Below are positions 6,442 through 14,147 of a stretch of DNA of 26,719 nucleotides, piece by piece (position 1 is the stretch's first letter; every line of letters starts with the position of its first letter). The translations under genes and the position numbers were made by a program. Below the pieces are notes generated by a model, which saw only the letters and a program-made list of their open reading frames with translations, was not told the DNA's origin and ran no database searches. Source of the DNA: Pseudooctadecabacter sp. (GTDB lineage Bacteria; Pseudomonadota; Alphaproteobacteria; Rhodobacterales; Rhodobacteraceae); NCBI GenBank assembly GCA_020628265.1, contig JAHDFG010000004.1, positions 1 through 26,719 of the forward strand, written 5' to 3'.

Positions 6442-7620
6442 ATGGCAACAGGGGACCAAGAGGCCGAGCCGCAGTTCTCACAACCGATCCGTCAGGTCAT
6501 CATGATGCTGGCCGTGTTGGGGCTTGTGGCAGCGGGAGTTGTTTTTGCCTATCCGCAGATCGGGCCGGTGTTTCTGGCGAACCCCTACCTGAACGGGTTC
6601 ATTTTTGCGGTGTTCCTGATCGGGGTTGCGGCGACATTTGCGCAAGTCTGGCAGCTGATCAAATCGGTGGCGTGGATCGAAGGATTCGCCCGCGAAAGGC
6701 TCGGGGCGGATCTGATCAAGGCGCCGGGGCTTCTGGCACCTTTGGCGACCCTGCTGCGGTCGCGTGGCGCGCGGATGCAATTGTCGGCCAGTTCGACCCG
6801 TTCGATCCTCGATTCCGTGGCGCAGCGGATCGACGAAGTTCGGGAGTTGACCCGATATCTGGTCAGCATGCTGATTTTCCTTGGACTTTTGGGGACGTTT
6901 TACGGGCTGGCGACTACGGTTCCTGCCTTGGTTGAGACGATCCGGTCCCTGAACCCGGGCGAGGGTGAAAGCGGGGCGGATGTCTTTGCGCGCCTACAGA
7001 CGGGGCTGGAGAGCCAGCTGGGTGGCATGGGTGTGGCCTTTGCCTCGTCCTTGCTGGGTCTGGCGGGGTCGTTGGTTGTGGGCCTGCTGGAGTTGTTCGC
7101 AGGCCACGGGCAGAACCGGTTCTACAACGAGTTGGAAGAATGGCTCTCGTCGATCACCCGTGTCGGGCTGGCGGCGGGCGACGACGCATCGGGCGATCAG
7201 GTGGCCATGGCGGGTGTCGTGGACCACATGGTCGAACAGATGGAGCAAATGCAGGCCATGTTTGCCGCTTCCGAGGCCAGCCGTGTGGAGACGAACGAAA
7301 AGATCGCGGCCCTGACCGAAACGGTGACGCGGATGGCGGAAACCTCCGGTAATGCAGAGGCGAATGCCCAGTTGATGCGTGTGGCCGAGGCACAGGAAGG
7401 GTTGATCGCGGCGCTTAAGGATACCGGAATGGAAGGCATTGATGCCGAAAGCCGGATGCGCCTGCGGTCGATCGATGTGGGGCTGCTGCGGGTGCTTGAG
7501 GAGCTGGCGGCAGGCCGTCAGGAAGTGATCCAGAGCCTGCGTGCGGATGTCGCAGAGCTGACGAAGGTCACGCGACAGGGCAACCGTCAGGCCCGCAAGG
7601 CCAATCAGGACGGAACCTAG
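6442..7620 (+). CDS. MotA/TolQ/ExbB-type proton channel protein
   Basis: The 392-residue product has four likely membrane helices at about residues 18-37, 50-72, 139-161 and 195-219. The last two carry the family motifs LIFLGLLGTFYGLATTV and GVAFASSLLGLAGSL of the channel core. Residues from about 225 to the end form a long cytoplasmic helical tail with heptad-like stretches. Proteins of this class form pentamers around two copies of a single-helix partner and use ion flow to drive movement of that partner. The partner here is almost certainly the next gene, 3 bases downstream. I start at ATG 6442 because AGAGG lies at 6426-6430; an in-frame ATG at 6403 overlaps the candidate -10. The protein is longer than typical TolQ or ExbB, mainly through the C-terminal tail. 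The physiological role is unknown. Confidence 0.85.
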   Translation: MATGDQEAEPQFSQPIRQVIMMLAVLGLVAAGVVFAYPQIGPVFLANPYLNGFIFAVFLIGVAATFAQVWQLIKSVAWIEGFARERLGADLIKAPGLLAPLATLLRSRGARMQLSASSTRSILDSVAQRIDEVRELTRYLVSMLIFLGLLGTFYGLATTVPALVETIRSLNPGEGESGADVFARLQTGLESQLGGMGVAFASSLLGLAGSLVVGLLELFAGHGQNRFYNELEEWLSSITRVGLAAGDDASGDQVAMAGVVDHMVEQMEQMQAMFAASEASRVETNEKIAALTETVTRMAETSGNAEANAQLMRVAEAQEGLIAALKDTGMEGIDAESRMRLRSIDVGLLRVLEELAAGRQEVIQSLRADVAELTKVTRQGNRQARKANQDGT

Positions 7621-7623
7621 GCC

Positions 7624-9708
7624 GTGGCCCTTTCCCGCAGAACCGGTGCGCGGTTTCAAGCGTCCATCTGGCCGGGGTTCGTGGATGCGATGACGGGGCT
7701 CTTGCTGGTCCTGATGTTCGTCCTGACGATTTTCATGGTGATCCAGTTTGTGCTGCGGGAAACGATCACGGGGCAGGAAAACCAGCTGACAGAACTGTCG
7801 GCCGAGGTGGCCGCACTGGCCAATGCATTGGGGTTGGAACAGGACCGCTCCGCGTCCCTTGGCGCACAGGTCGGCGCGTTGTCGAGCACGCTGGCCGGTG
7901 TTGAAAGCGAATTGGACGAAGCGGAACGCCTTGCAGCCGAACAGAACGCACTGATTGCGCGCCTGACGACGGAGCGGGACGCGCTGACGGCCGATCTGTC
8001 CACCGCAGAAAATCGGATCACGGGGTTCGAGGCGCAGGTCGCTGGGCTTTTGGCGCAGCGCCGTGAGGCCGAGGGCGCGATTGCCGATCTGGAAGCGCGT
8101 GAGGCCGAGTTGATAGATGCGCAAGAGGCGTTGAACCTTGCCCTTGCGCAGGCGCGATCCGAGATTGATGCCGGCACAGAAGCGGCCCGTTTGGCAGCCG
8201 CCCAGCGGGAAGCGCTGGAAGCCATGATTGCGCAGTTGGAGGCCGAAGGGTCGGAGCAGGCGGCTCGGATTACAGCCCTGCAGGAGGGTGAAGTCGCCGC
8301 ACAGGAACGCATAAGTGCGCTGGAGGCAGAACAGCTGGTGAATGCCGCAGCCGCCGAACGTCTGCGTGCGCAACTGGCCGAGGCTGATACCGAACTGACG
8401 GCCATGACTTTGGCGCTGGAGGAACAGCGCCAGCAGGCCGAGGACACGTTGACATTGCTGGCAGCGGCGCGCGCGGCACAAGAGGATCTGGACGAGAACC
8501 TCGCCATCGCCCTGCTGGCACAGCAGGAGGCGGAGGCTGCCGCGGCCGCCCTTGGGCAGGAACGTGCGGATCTGGCACAGCAGTTGGCGGAGGCGCTGGA
8601 GGGAGCAGGCGCAAACGAAGCGACCGCCGAAGACCTGCGTGCGGAGCTGGCTGCAGCCCTGATTGCGCGGCAAACCGCCGAGGATGTGAGAGCGGCACTT
8701 GCCGCCCAATTGTCGGATACGGAGGCCGAGCGCGCTGCGCTGTCCCAGTCGCTTGAAACCGCGTCCGGTGAGCGCACTGCACTAGAGGAGCGATTGGCCG
8801 CCGCTGAAGCGGAGCGTGATGCGCTGTCGCAGACCCTCGCCACTGCATCGGGGGAACGTACCGTGCTGGCGGATCAACTTGCCGATGCGGTTGCGGCCTT
8901 GGCTGCGGCGCAAAGCGAGGCAGGTGCGGCCCAAACAGATGCGGACGCGCGCGCGGCTTTGCTGGCCGAGGCGAATGCCGCATTGGAACAGGAACAGGCC
9001 TTGTCGGCGGATAGCCAGCGTCAGGTGGCACTGCTCAACGAACAGGTTGCCACTTTGCGGTCGGAACTGGGGCGGCTGCAAGGGCTGCTGGATTTGGCGA
9101 ATGATGAGGACGCGTCGGCCAATGTGCAGATCGAGAGCCTGACCCAAGACCTGAACACAGCGATGGCGCGGGCGCTTCTGGCGGAGCGTCGGGCGCGGGC
9201 GTTGGAAGAGGCCGAGGCAGAACGTCTGGCCGCAGAGGCCGAAGAGCTGGAACGGTTCCGGTCCGATTTCCTTGGCCTATTGCGGGATGTGCTTGAAGGG
9301 GTGGACGGGGTCAGGATCGAAGGGGACCGTTTCGTGTTCTCAAGCGAGGTTCTGTTCGAGCCCGGGGCGGCTGATTTGTCCCCTGAAGGTGAACAGGAGA
9401 TTGCGAAGATCGCGGACATTCTGCGCGGTATTGCCGATGACATCCCGCCCGAGATTGATTGGGTCATCAGAGTGGACGGGCACACGGATAATGTGCCTTT
9501 GTCGGGTCTCGGGGAATTCGCCAACAATTGGGAACTCAGTCAGGCGCGGGCCTTGTCGGTTGTTCTGTATATGGTGAACTTCCTTGCGATCCCGCCGGAA
9601 CGCTTGGCCGCCAACGGGTTCGGCCAGTATCAGCCGCTGAACACCGCCGATACGCCGGAAGCCCGCGCCCAGAACCGCCGGATCGAGTTGAAATTGACCG
9701 AACGCTGA
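7624..9708 (+). CDS. Coiled-coil OmpA/MotB-like peptidoglycan-binding protein
   Basis: The product has 694 residues. A short basic N-terminus leads into one membrane helix (about residues 16-44) that begins WPGFVDAMTGLLLVLMF. Asp21 sits where MotB, ExbD and TolR carry the ion-binding aspartate. Residues about 48-560 are an almost uninterrupted Ala/Glu/Leu-rich coiled coil. The C-terminal OmpA-like domain (about 570-692) contains EVLFEPGAADLSPEG, VDGHTDNVPL (His620, Asp622) and the terminal NRRIELKL, the usual peptidoglycan-binding signature. The start is GTG 7624, 3 bases after the channel gene stop, so the two are surely cotranscribed and probably coupled. Together they look like a stator-type motor that applies force to the cell wall. 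The coil is exceptionally long for the family. The role is unknown. Confidence 0.88.
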   Translation: MALSRRTGARFQASIWPGFVDAMTGLLLVLMFVLTIFMVIQFVLRETITGQENQLTELSAEVAALANALGLEQDRSASLGAQVGALSSTLAGVESELDEAERLAAEQNALIARLTTERDALTADLSTAENRITGFEAQVAGLLAQRREAEGAIADLEAREAELIDAQEALNLALAQARSEIDAGTEAARLAAAQREALEAMIAQLEAEGSEQAARITALQEGEVAAQERISALEAEQLVNAAAAERLRAQLAEADTELTAMTLALEEQRQQAEDTLTLLAAARAAQEDLDENLAIALLAQQEAEAAAAALGQERADLAQQLAEALEGAGANEATAEDLRAELAAALIARQTAEDVRAALAAQLSDTEAERAALSQSLETASGERTALEERLAAAEAERDALSQTLATASGERTVLADQLADAVAALAAAQSEAGAAQTDADARAALLAEANAALEQEQALSADSQRQVALLNEQVATLRSELGRLQGLLDLANDEDASANVQIESLTQDLNTAMARALLAERRARALEEAEAERLAAEAEELERFRSDFLGLLRDVLEGVDGVRIEGDRFVFSSEVLFEPGAADLSPEGEQEIAKIADILRGIADDIPPEIDWVIRVDGHTDNVPLSGLGEFANNWELSQARALSVVLYMVNFLAIPPERLAANGFGQYQPLNTADTPEARAQNRRIELKLTER
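8737..8904 (+). repeat. 84-base duplication inside the coiled coil (28 residues, 2 copies)
   Basis: Residues 372-399 and 400-427 of the OmpA-domain protein are recognisable copies. Each begins ALSQ, followed by LxTASGERTxL, then a glutamate/alanine-rich second half that diverges more. The period is 28 residues, exactly four heptads, so the duplication preserves coiled-coil register. It suggests that the coil grew by internal duplication. Confidence 0.75.
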
Positions 9709-9717
9709 TCTGATTGC

Positions 9718-9741
9718 GCGGCTGCGCCGCCCATGATTTTT
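9718..9741 (+). terminator. Short GC hairpin with T-run after the OmpA-domain gene
   Basis: GCGGC (9718-9722) pairs with GCCGC (9726-9730) around a TGC loop, followed after six bases by TTTTT (9737-9741). It starts 10 bases after the OmpA-domain stop codon. The hairpin is identical to the one at 4675-4687. It may be a weak terminator. Confidence 0.45.
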
Positions 9742-9826
9742 GGGAGGCTTGGCGGGTGTGAGCCTTCAGCTTCGGTTGTTCGGGGAGTGGCTGGCCGGTC
9801 GCTTGGATATTTGAAAGCCAAAGAAG
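9718..9826. repeat. Composite intergenic repeat, copy B
   Basis: This has the same architecture as 4675-4782: the identical 13-base hairpin, a T-run, a middle section with CCTTCAG and CGGTT, and the motif GGATATTT-GA-AAGCCAAAGAAG at 9805-9826. Hairpin start to motif start is 87 bases in both copies. The motif ends 7 bases before the stop codon of the convergent M23 peptidase gene. The whole intergenic gap is 125 bases, against 123 for copy A. Confidence 0.6.
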
Positions 9827-9833
9827 ACGGGCG

Positions 9834-10790
9834 TCAGGGCAGGGTGATCTCCGCTCTTTGCTGATCCAGCAGGGTCCCATCGCGCAGGTGGCGCACGGTG
9901 CCGCTATAGGTGCCTTGCAGCCAGCCGGTATCGGGTACGTTGAGGCCACCCGCACGCATGACAAGCGCCTGTTGGCGGTCCAACACGTCATCCGTTTGAA
10001 ACAGCGGGCCATCAGGGCCGTCGAAAGCAATCTGTATGACATCCCCCGGACGGGCGCCGAATGCGAAGGCCCACAGGACAATCGGTGCATTGGGTGACAG
10101 CGTCGTCGCCGCAGCGGTCCCTGCCTTTACATCATCGTAGTCCGGTATGCCGTCAGCGAAACCGATGGAGATCAGGCCGCCCTGCGGGGCCGTAATGTCA
10201 TCCCGCCAGAGCGTTGTTTCGCTTGGACTGCCGCAGGCGATTGCGCCGTCGGGATCAAAAGGGTCAACGGGGATCCCGCCGCGCCTGACCGAGAGGTGGA
10301 CATGGGGAAACTGGGTGCGACCGGATAGGCCGACCTGTCCGAGCGTGTCGCCTGCCTGAACCTGATCACCGCTTTGGACGACGATCGAGCCTTCTTTCAA
10401 ATGGCAATATTGCGTTTCCCAGCCGTCGCCGTGGGCGATAACCACGCCGTTCCCGCAATCACGGCCGTTGATTTCGCTTGCAAGGTCCGGCGTGTAATAG
10501 ACATCGCGCATGTCGTTGCGGGTGCCCCTGACGGTTCCCGCGGCTGAGGCCAGAACATCGACCCCTGCCTCCATGTCGGCTAGCGAATGCAGGGCGAAAT
10601 CTGTCCCCTTGTGGGTGTCATAGACCAGCGCCCCGCACAGGAAGTCAGACGCCCCTTCGGTCGGGTCGTGATCGACGAAGTTCTGGATGTAGCAATCTTG
10701 ATCCAGCGTGCAATCGATGGGCTGGTCCAACAAAAAATCCTGCGCCATGGCGGGCATGGCGCAGGATATCATTGCAAGTGCGAGGCGCAT
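9834..10790 (-). CDS. Secreted M23-family (LytM-type) metallopeptidase
   Basis: The 318-residue product begins with a short signal peptide, probably cut after AMPAMA (residue 16). The catalytic domain covers about residues 50-180. The zinc ligands are visible as His60 and Asp64 in DTHKGTDF and His165 in FPHVHLSVRR, and His130 in QYCHLKEG and His163 complete the active site. All key residues are present, so it should be an active peptidase on peptidoglycan cross-links or similar substrates in the periplasm. The C-terminal 130 residues are beta-rich and not recognised; four N-terminal Cys residues could form disulfides. The ATG at 10790 shares its A with the clpA stop codon (TGATG), so it is translationally linked to clpA. 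That is an unusual partner for an exported enzyme. Confidence 0.9.
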   Translation of the reverse strand: MRLALAMISCAMPAMAQDFLLDQPIDCTLDQDCYIQNFVDHDPTEGASDFLCGALVYDTHKGTDFALHSLADMEAGVDVLASAAGTVRGTRNDMRDVYYTPDLASEINGRDCGNGVVIAHGDGWETQYCHLKEGSIVVQSGDQVQAGDTLGQVGLSGRTQFPHVHLSVRRGGIPVDPFDPDGAIACGSPSETTLWRDDITAPQGGLISIGFADGIPDYDDVKAGTAAATTLSPNAPIVLWAFAFGARPGDVIQIAFDGPDGPLFQTDDVLDRQQALVMRAGGLNVPDTGWLQGTYSGTVRHLRDGTLLDQQRAEITLP

Positions 10791-13111
10791 CAGTCTGCCG
10801 CGAGCAGCGGAGGCTTGTCGTTCGAGATGCGCGCATTCGCCGGAGGTTCGATCTGGAGGTCCAGCTCGCCCTTTTTGACGCCGACCCGCACCAGCCCGCC
10901 CTTGGCGAGCTTGCCGAAGAGAAGTTCTTCGGCTAGCGGTTTCTTGATGTGTTCCTGAATGACACGGCCCAAGGGACGAGCACCCATTTTGTCATCATAG
11001 CCTTTGTCAGCGAGCCATTCGGCGGCAGGCTTGGTTAGTTCGATCGACACGTTGCGGTCCATCAACTGGGCTTCCAGCTGAACCACGAACTTCTCGACCA
11101 CTTGCAGGATCACGTCCTTGCCCAGCGGGGCGAAGGCCACGACCGCATCCAGACGGTTGCGGAATTCCGGCGTGAAGGTCCGTTCGATGGCGGCCGTATC
11201 CTCACCCTCGCGACGTTCGCGGCCAAAGCCGAGTGGTGCGCGGGCAGCATCGGATGCACCGGCGTTCGACGTCATGATAAGGATCACGTTGCGGAAGTCC
11301 GTCGTGCGGCCGTTGTGATCGGTCAGCTTGCCGTGGTCCATGACCTGCAACAGGATGTTGTAGACGTCAGGATGCGCCTTTTCGATCTCGTCCAGAAGCA
11401 GCACGCAGTGCGGGTTCTGATCGACACCGTCGGTCAGCATGCCGCCTTGATCGAAGCCCACATAGCCCGGAGGTGCGCCGATCAGACGTGAGACCGCGTG
11501 TTTCTCCATGTATTCGGACATATCGAACCGCAGCAGTTCCACACCCAGCGTATCTGCCAGCTGTTTGGCCACTTCGGTCTTACCCACACCGGTCGGACCG
11601 GCGAACAGGTAGTTGCCGATGGGCTTTTCAGGTTCACGCAGGCCTGCACGGGCCAGCTTGATCGCTGAGGACAGCACATCGATGGCCGTATCCTGACCGA
11701 AGACCACGCGCTTGAGGCTGGATTCGAGGTCTTGCAGAACCTCCTGATCCGACTTCGACACGGTTTTCGGCGGGATGCGGGCGATTTTGGCCACGACAGC
11801 TTCAATCTCCTTGGCGCCGATAGTCTTGCGCCGCTTGCTTTCGGCAACAAGGTGCTGTGCCGCACCAGCCTCATCAATGACGTCGATCGCCTTGTCGGGC
11901 AGTTTGCGGTCATTGATGTAGCGGGACGCCAGTTCAACGGCGGTCTTGATCGCCTCGGCGGTGTATTTGATCTGATGGTGATCCTCGAAGTAGGGCTTGA
12001 GACCCTTGAGGATCTTGATGCTGTCCTCAACAGACGGCTCATTCACGTCGATCTTCTGGAACCGGCGGCTGAGCGCGCGGTCCTTTTCAAAATGCTGGCG
12101 GAATTCCTTGTATGTGGTCGAGCCCATGCAGCGCAGTTTGCCGCCCTGAAGCGCGGGCTTCAGCAGGTTGGAGGCATCCATGGCACCGCCAGACGTCGCA
12201 CCAGCGCCAATCACGGTGTGGATTTCGTCGATGAACAGCACGGCATCGTCGTGTTCTTCCATCTCGGTCATCACGGCCTTCAGGCGTTCCTCAAAATCAC
12301 CGCGGTAGCGGGTACCGGCCAGCAGCGCGCCCATGTCGAGCGAGTAAATCGTCGTCTCGGACAAAACCTCGGGCACTTCGTTTTCAACGATTTTCTTGGC
12401 CAGACCTTCGGCAATGGCTGTTTTACCCACGCCTGGATCGCCCACCAACAGCGGATTGTTCTTGCGACGGCGGCACAGGACCTGAACGCAGCGTTCGACT
12501 TCGTGGTTACGGCCGATCAGCGGATCAACGTCGCCTTCGCGGGCCTTGGCGTTCAGATCAACGCAGTATTTGGCAAGCGCGCTTTCGTCCTTGCCGCCCT
12601 CGGATGCTGTTTCAGCCTCTTCATCAATGGAAGGAGCGCCGGACACCGGACGGCTTTCGCCGAAGGCAGGGTCCTTGGCCACACCGTGGGCGATGAAGTT
12701 CACCGCATCATAGCGGGTCATGTCCTGATCCTGCAGGAAGTAGGCGGCGTTGCTTTCGCGTTCTGCAAAGATCGCGACCAGCACGTTTGCACCGGTCACT
12801 TCCGTGCGGCCCGAAGACTGCACATGGATTGCGGCGCGCTGGATAACGCGTTGGAACGCAGCTGTCGGCACCGCCTCTGAGCCCTCAACCTCGGTGACGA
12901 GGGTGGACAGGTCGTCTTCGATGAAGTCCTCGAGCGTCTTGCGAAGCTCATCCAGATTGACCGAACAGGCCTTCATCACGCGGGCCGCGTCCGGTTCGTC
13001 CAGCAGGGCCAACAGCAGGTGTTCCAGTGTGGCCAGTTCATGGTTGCGTGCATTCGCCAGGGCCAGCGCCGAGTGAATGGACTGCTCAAGTGTGGTCGAG
13101 AATGATGGCAC
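10790..13111 (-). CDS. clpA: ATP-dependent Clp protease ATP-binding subunit ClpA
   Basis: The 773-residue product has the full ClpA layout. An N-terminal Clp-N double repeat (about 1-145) binds adaptors. The first AAA+ module has Walker A GDPGVGKTAIAEG and Walker B VLFIDEIH; the second has GPTGVGKTEVAKQ and VLLLDEIEKAHPD. The LGF in APLGFGRERREGED corresponds to the ClpP-docking loop. ClpA unfolds substrates and feeds them to ClpP. The start is GTG 13111, giving MPSFSTTLEQSIHSAL, because AAGAGGA lies just upstream (13121-13127). In-frame ATG and GTG codons further upstream lack such a site and would add a Pro/Arg-rich tail foreign to ClpA. A gene for the usual adaptor ClpS is not adjacent in this window. 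The stop overlaps the start of the M23 peptidase. Confidence 0.97.
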   Translation of the reverse strand: MPSFSTTLEQSIHSALALANARNHELATLEHLLLALLDEPDAARVMKACSVNLDELRKTLEDFIEDDLSTLVTEVEGSEAVPTAAFQRVIQRAAIHVQSSGRTEVTGANVLVAIFAERESNAAYFLQDQDMTRYDAVNFIAHGVAKDPAFGESRPVSGAPSIDEEAETASEGGKDESALAKYCVDLNAKAREGDVDPLIGRNHEVERCVQVLCRRRKNNPLLVGDPGVGKTAIAEGLAKKIVENEVPEVLSETTIYSLDMGALLAGTRYRGDFEERLKAVMTEMEEHDDAVLFIDEIHTVIGAGATSGGAMDASNLLKPALQGGKLRCMGSTTYKEFRQHFEKDRALSRRFQKIDVNEPSVEDSIKILKGLKPYFEDHHQIKYTAEAIKTAVELASRYINDRKLPDKAIDVIDEAGAAQHLVAESKRRKTIGAKEIEAVVAKIARIPPKTVSKSDQEVLQDLESSLKRVVFGQDTAIDVLSSAIKLARAGLREPEKPIGNYLFAGPTGVGKTEVAKQLADTLGVELLRFDMSEYMEKHAVSRLIGAPPGYVGFDQGGMLTDGVDQNPHCVLLLDEIEKAHPDVYNILLQVMDHGKLTDHNGRTTDFRNVILIMTSNAGASDAARAPLGFGRERREGEDTAAIERTFTPEFRNRLDAVVAFAPLGKDVILQVVEKFVVQLEAQLMDRNVSIELTKPAAEWLADKGYDDKMGARPLGRVIQEHIKKPLAEELLFGKLAKGGLVRVGVKKGELDLQIEPPANARISNDKPPLLAAD

Positions 13112-13120
13112 GTTGCGTGC

Positions 13121-13127
13121 TCCTCTT
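13121..13127 (-). promoter_or_regulatory. Shine-Dalgarno that decides the clpA start
   Basis: On the minus strand AAGAGGA is followed after about 9 bases by GTG at 13111. This supports the GTG start over longer in-frame alternatives that reach to 13165. Confidence 0.75.
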
Positions 13128-13173
13128 GATCGGGGATCTGCCGGGGGTCTTGGGCCCGACATCACCGTGGCCT

Positions 13174-13212
13174 CTTAATATTAAGTTTTGGCTTATTCTG
13201 CGCGGCTTCAAG
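13174..13212 (-). promoter_or_regulatory. Candidate clpA promoter with a 12-bp palindrome
   Basis: On the minus strand CTTGAA (13212 to 13207) could be a -35 of heat-shock or housekeeping type. An AT-rich stretch about 17-22 bases further on contains AAAACT and then the perfect palindrome CTTAATATTAAG (13174-13185). No -10 matches a consensus well. The palindrome may be an operator. It lies 63 bases before the clpA start codon. Confidence 0.3.
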
Positions 13213-13251
13213 GGAAAAATTGCCACGTTCCTGTTACATTGTGTCTCCTGT

Positions 13252-13288
13252 GGCCCTTATGGGCCGGTCATGTCCCTGTTTTGCAGGG
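13252..13288 (-). other. Tandem hairpins between gloB and clpA
   Basis: Two perfect short hairpins follow gloB on the minus strand. CCCTG pairs with CAGGG (13274-13278 with 13284-13288, five-base loop), and GGCCC pairs with GGGCC (13252-13256 with 13261-13265, TTAT loop in plus sense). No U-tract follows either one. They could act in 3'-end formation of gloB or be fortuitous. Confidence 0.35.
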
Positions 13289-13310
13289 CCTTGCCGTTTC
13301 TTTTGGCGCT

Positions 13311-14072
13311 TCAGAAAACATCACGTTTTTTGCGCACATGGGCGAAAACATCTGCCGCATCGGCCCCCACAAGACCGACGGCACGCTGCAGCGCGGCAAT
13401 ATCGGCCCGCAAAAAGGGGTTGGTCTTCTTCTCAAGGCCAAGGGTTGAGGGGACGGTTGGTTGCCCTGCCGCGCGCATCGTCGCGACATCTTCGATACGA
13501 GAGATAAGGTCGGGATTGTCCGGTTCAATAGTCTGCGCGAAGGCTGCATTGGTCTGGGTGTATTCGTGGCCGGAACAGACACGGGTGTCATCGGGCAGTT
13601 CGCGCAGTTTCTGTAGCGAGGTCCACATCTGGGCGGGCGTGCCTTCGAACAAGCGGCCGCATCCCAGTGCCATCAGGCTGTCGGCGGTGAACACCACGCG
13701 GGCCGCCTCGATGTAGACGGCGATATGACCCAGCGTGTGGCCGGAGACGTCAAACACCTGCGCGTCTTGTCCGCACAGGGTCAAGGCATCGCCTTCGGAC
13801 ACGGCCAGATCAAGCGGCGGCAAACGGTGGGCGTCTGCGGCGGCTCCGATCACGCGGGCGTCGCCGCGCAATGGCTCTAAGCCGTCTACATGGTCCCAGT
13901 GGTGATGGGTCAGCAGGATGTCCGTCAGCGTCCACCCCTGCGCATCCAGCGTGGCCTGAATGGGGGCCGCTTCGGGTGCATCGACCAGCAGTGTCTCGGC
14001 TGTCACATCGTTGTGCAGCAAAAAGGCGTAGTTGTCTTCCAGGCAGGGGATGGTGACGAGTTCGAGGGGCAT
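13311..14072 (-). CDS. gloB: Hydroxyacylglutathione hydrolase (glyoxalase II)
   Basis: The 253-residue product is of normal glyoxalase II length. The metallo-beta-lactamase motif is THHHWDHVDG, with metal ligands His56, His58, Asp60 and His61. Later ligands sit in VSGHTLGHIAVY and CSGHEYTQTN, and the C-terminal glutathione-binding part ends NPFLRADIAAL. The enzyme hydrolyses S-lactoylglutathione to lactate and glutathione, the second step of methylglyoxal detoxification. I start at ATG 14072 (MPLELVTIPCLEDNY), which matches family N-termini; a longer in-frame extension to 14213 would overlap the divergent methyltransferase. It is divergent from that methyltransferase, with 75 bases between. 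The gene is complete. Confidence 0.96.
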   Translation of the reverse strand: MPLELVTIPCLEDNYAFLLHNDVTAETLLVDAPEAAPIQATLDAQGWTLTDILLTHHHWDHVDGLEPLRGDARVIGAAADAHRLPPLDLAVSEGDALTLCGQDAQVFDVSGHTLGHIAVYIEAARVVFTADSLMALGCGRLFEGTPAQMWTSLQKLRELPDDTRVCSGHEYTQTNAAFAQTIEPDNPDLISRIEDVATMRAAGQPTVPSTLGLEKKTNPFLRADIAALQRAVGLVGADAADVFAHVRKKRDVF

Positions 14073-14089
14073 GGCGCTTGGGTCCGGTC

Positions 14090-14118
14090 TTGTTATGGTA
14101 GGGGCAACCTTTGCCCAA
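14090..14118 (-). promoter_or_regulatory. Candidate gloB promoter overlapping an inverted repeat
   Basis: On the minus strand TTGGGC (14118 to 14113) and TAACAA (14095 to 14090) are 17 bases apart, 18 bases before the gloB ATG. The inverted repeat GGGCAA-CCT-TTGCCC (14102-14116) covers part of the -35 and spacer. It could be an operator acting on both divergent genes. This was found by eye only. Confidence 0.33.
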
Positions 14119-14147
14119 TCCGCACGCGGCATCAACACGAGGCTGAT

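Noticed and set aside
6994..8709. A 571-codon minus-strand frame opposite the channel and coiled-coil genes
   Set aside because: Its Leu/Arg/Gln-rich translation is the expected reverse reading of Ala/Glu-rich coiled-coil codons, and no ribosome-binding site or family match is seen.
6442..9708. Zorya-like (ZorAB) phage defence system
   Set aside because: The MotA/MotB-like architecture with a cytoplasmic tail is reminiscent, but no ZorC, ZorD or ZorE-type gene is next to it. Neighbours are housekeeping genes, and the partner has a huge coil unlike ZorB.
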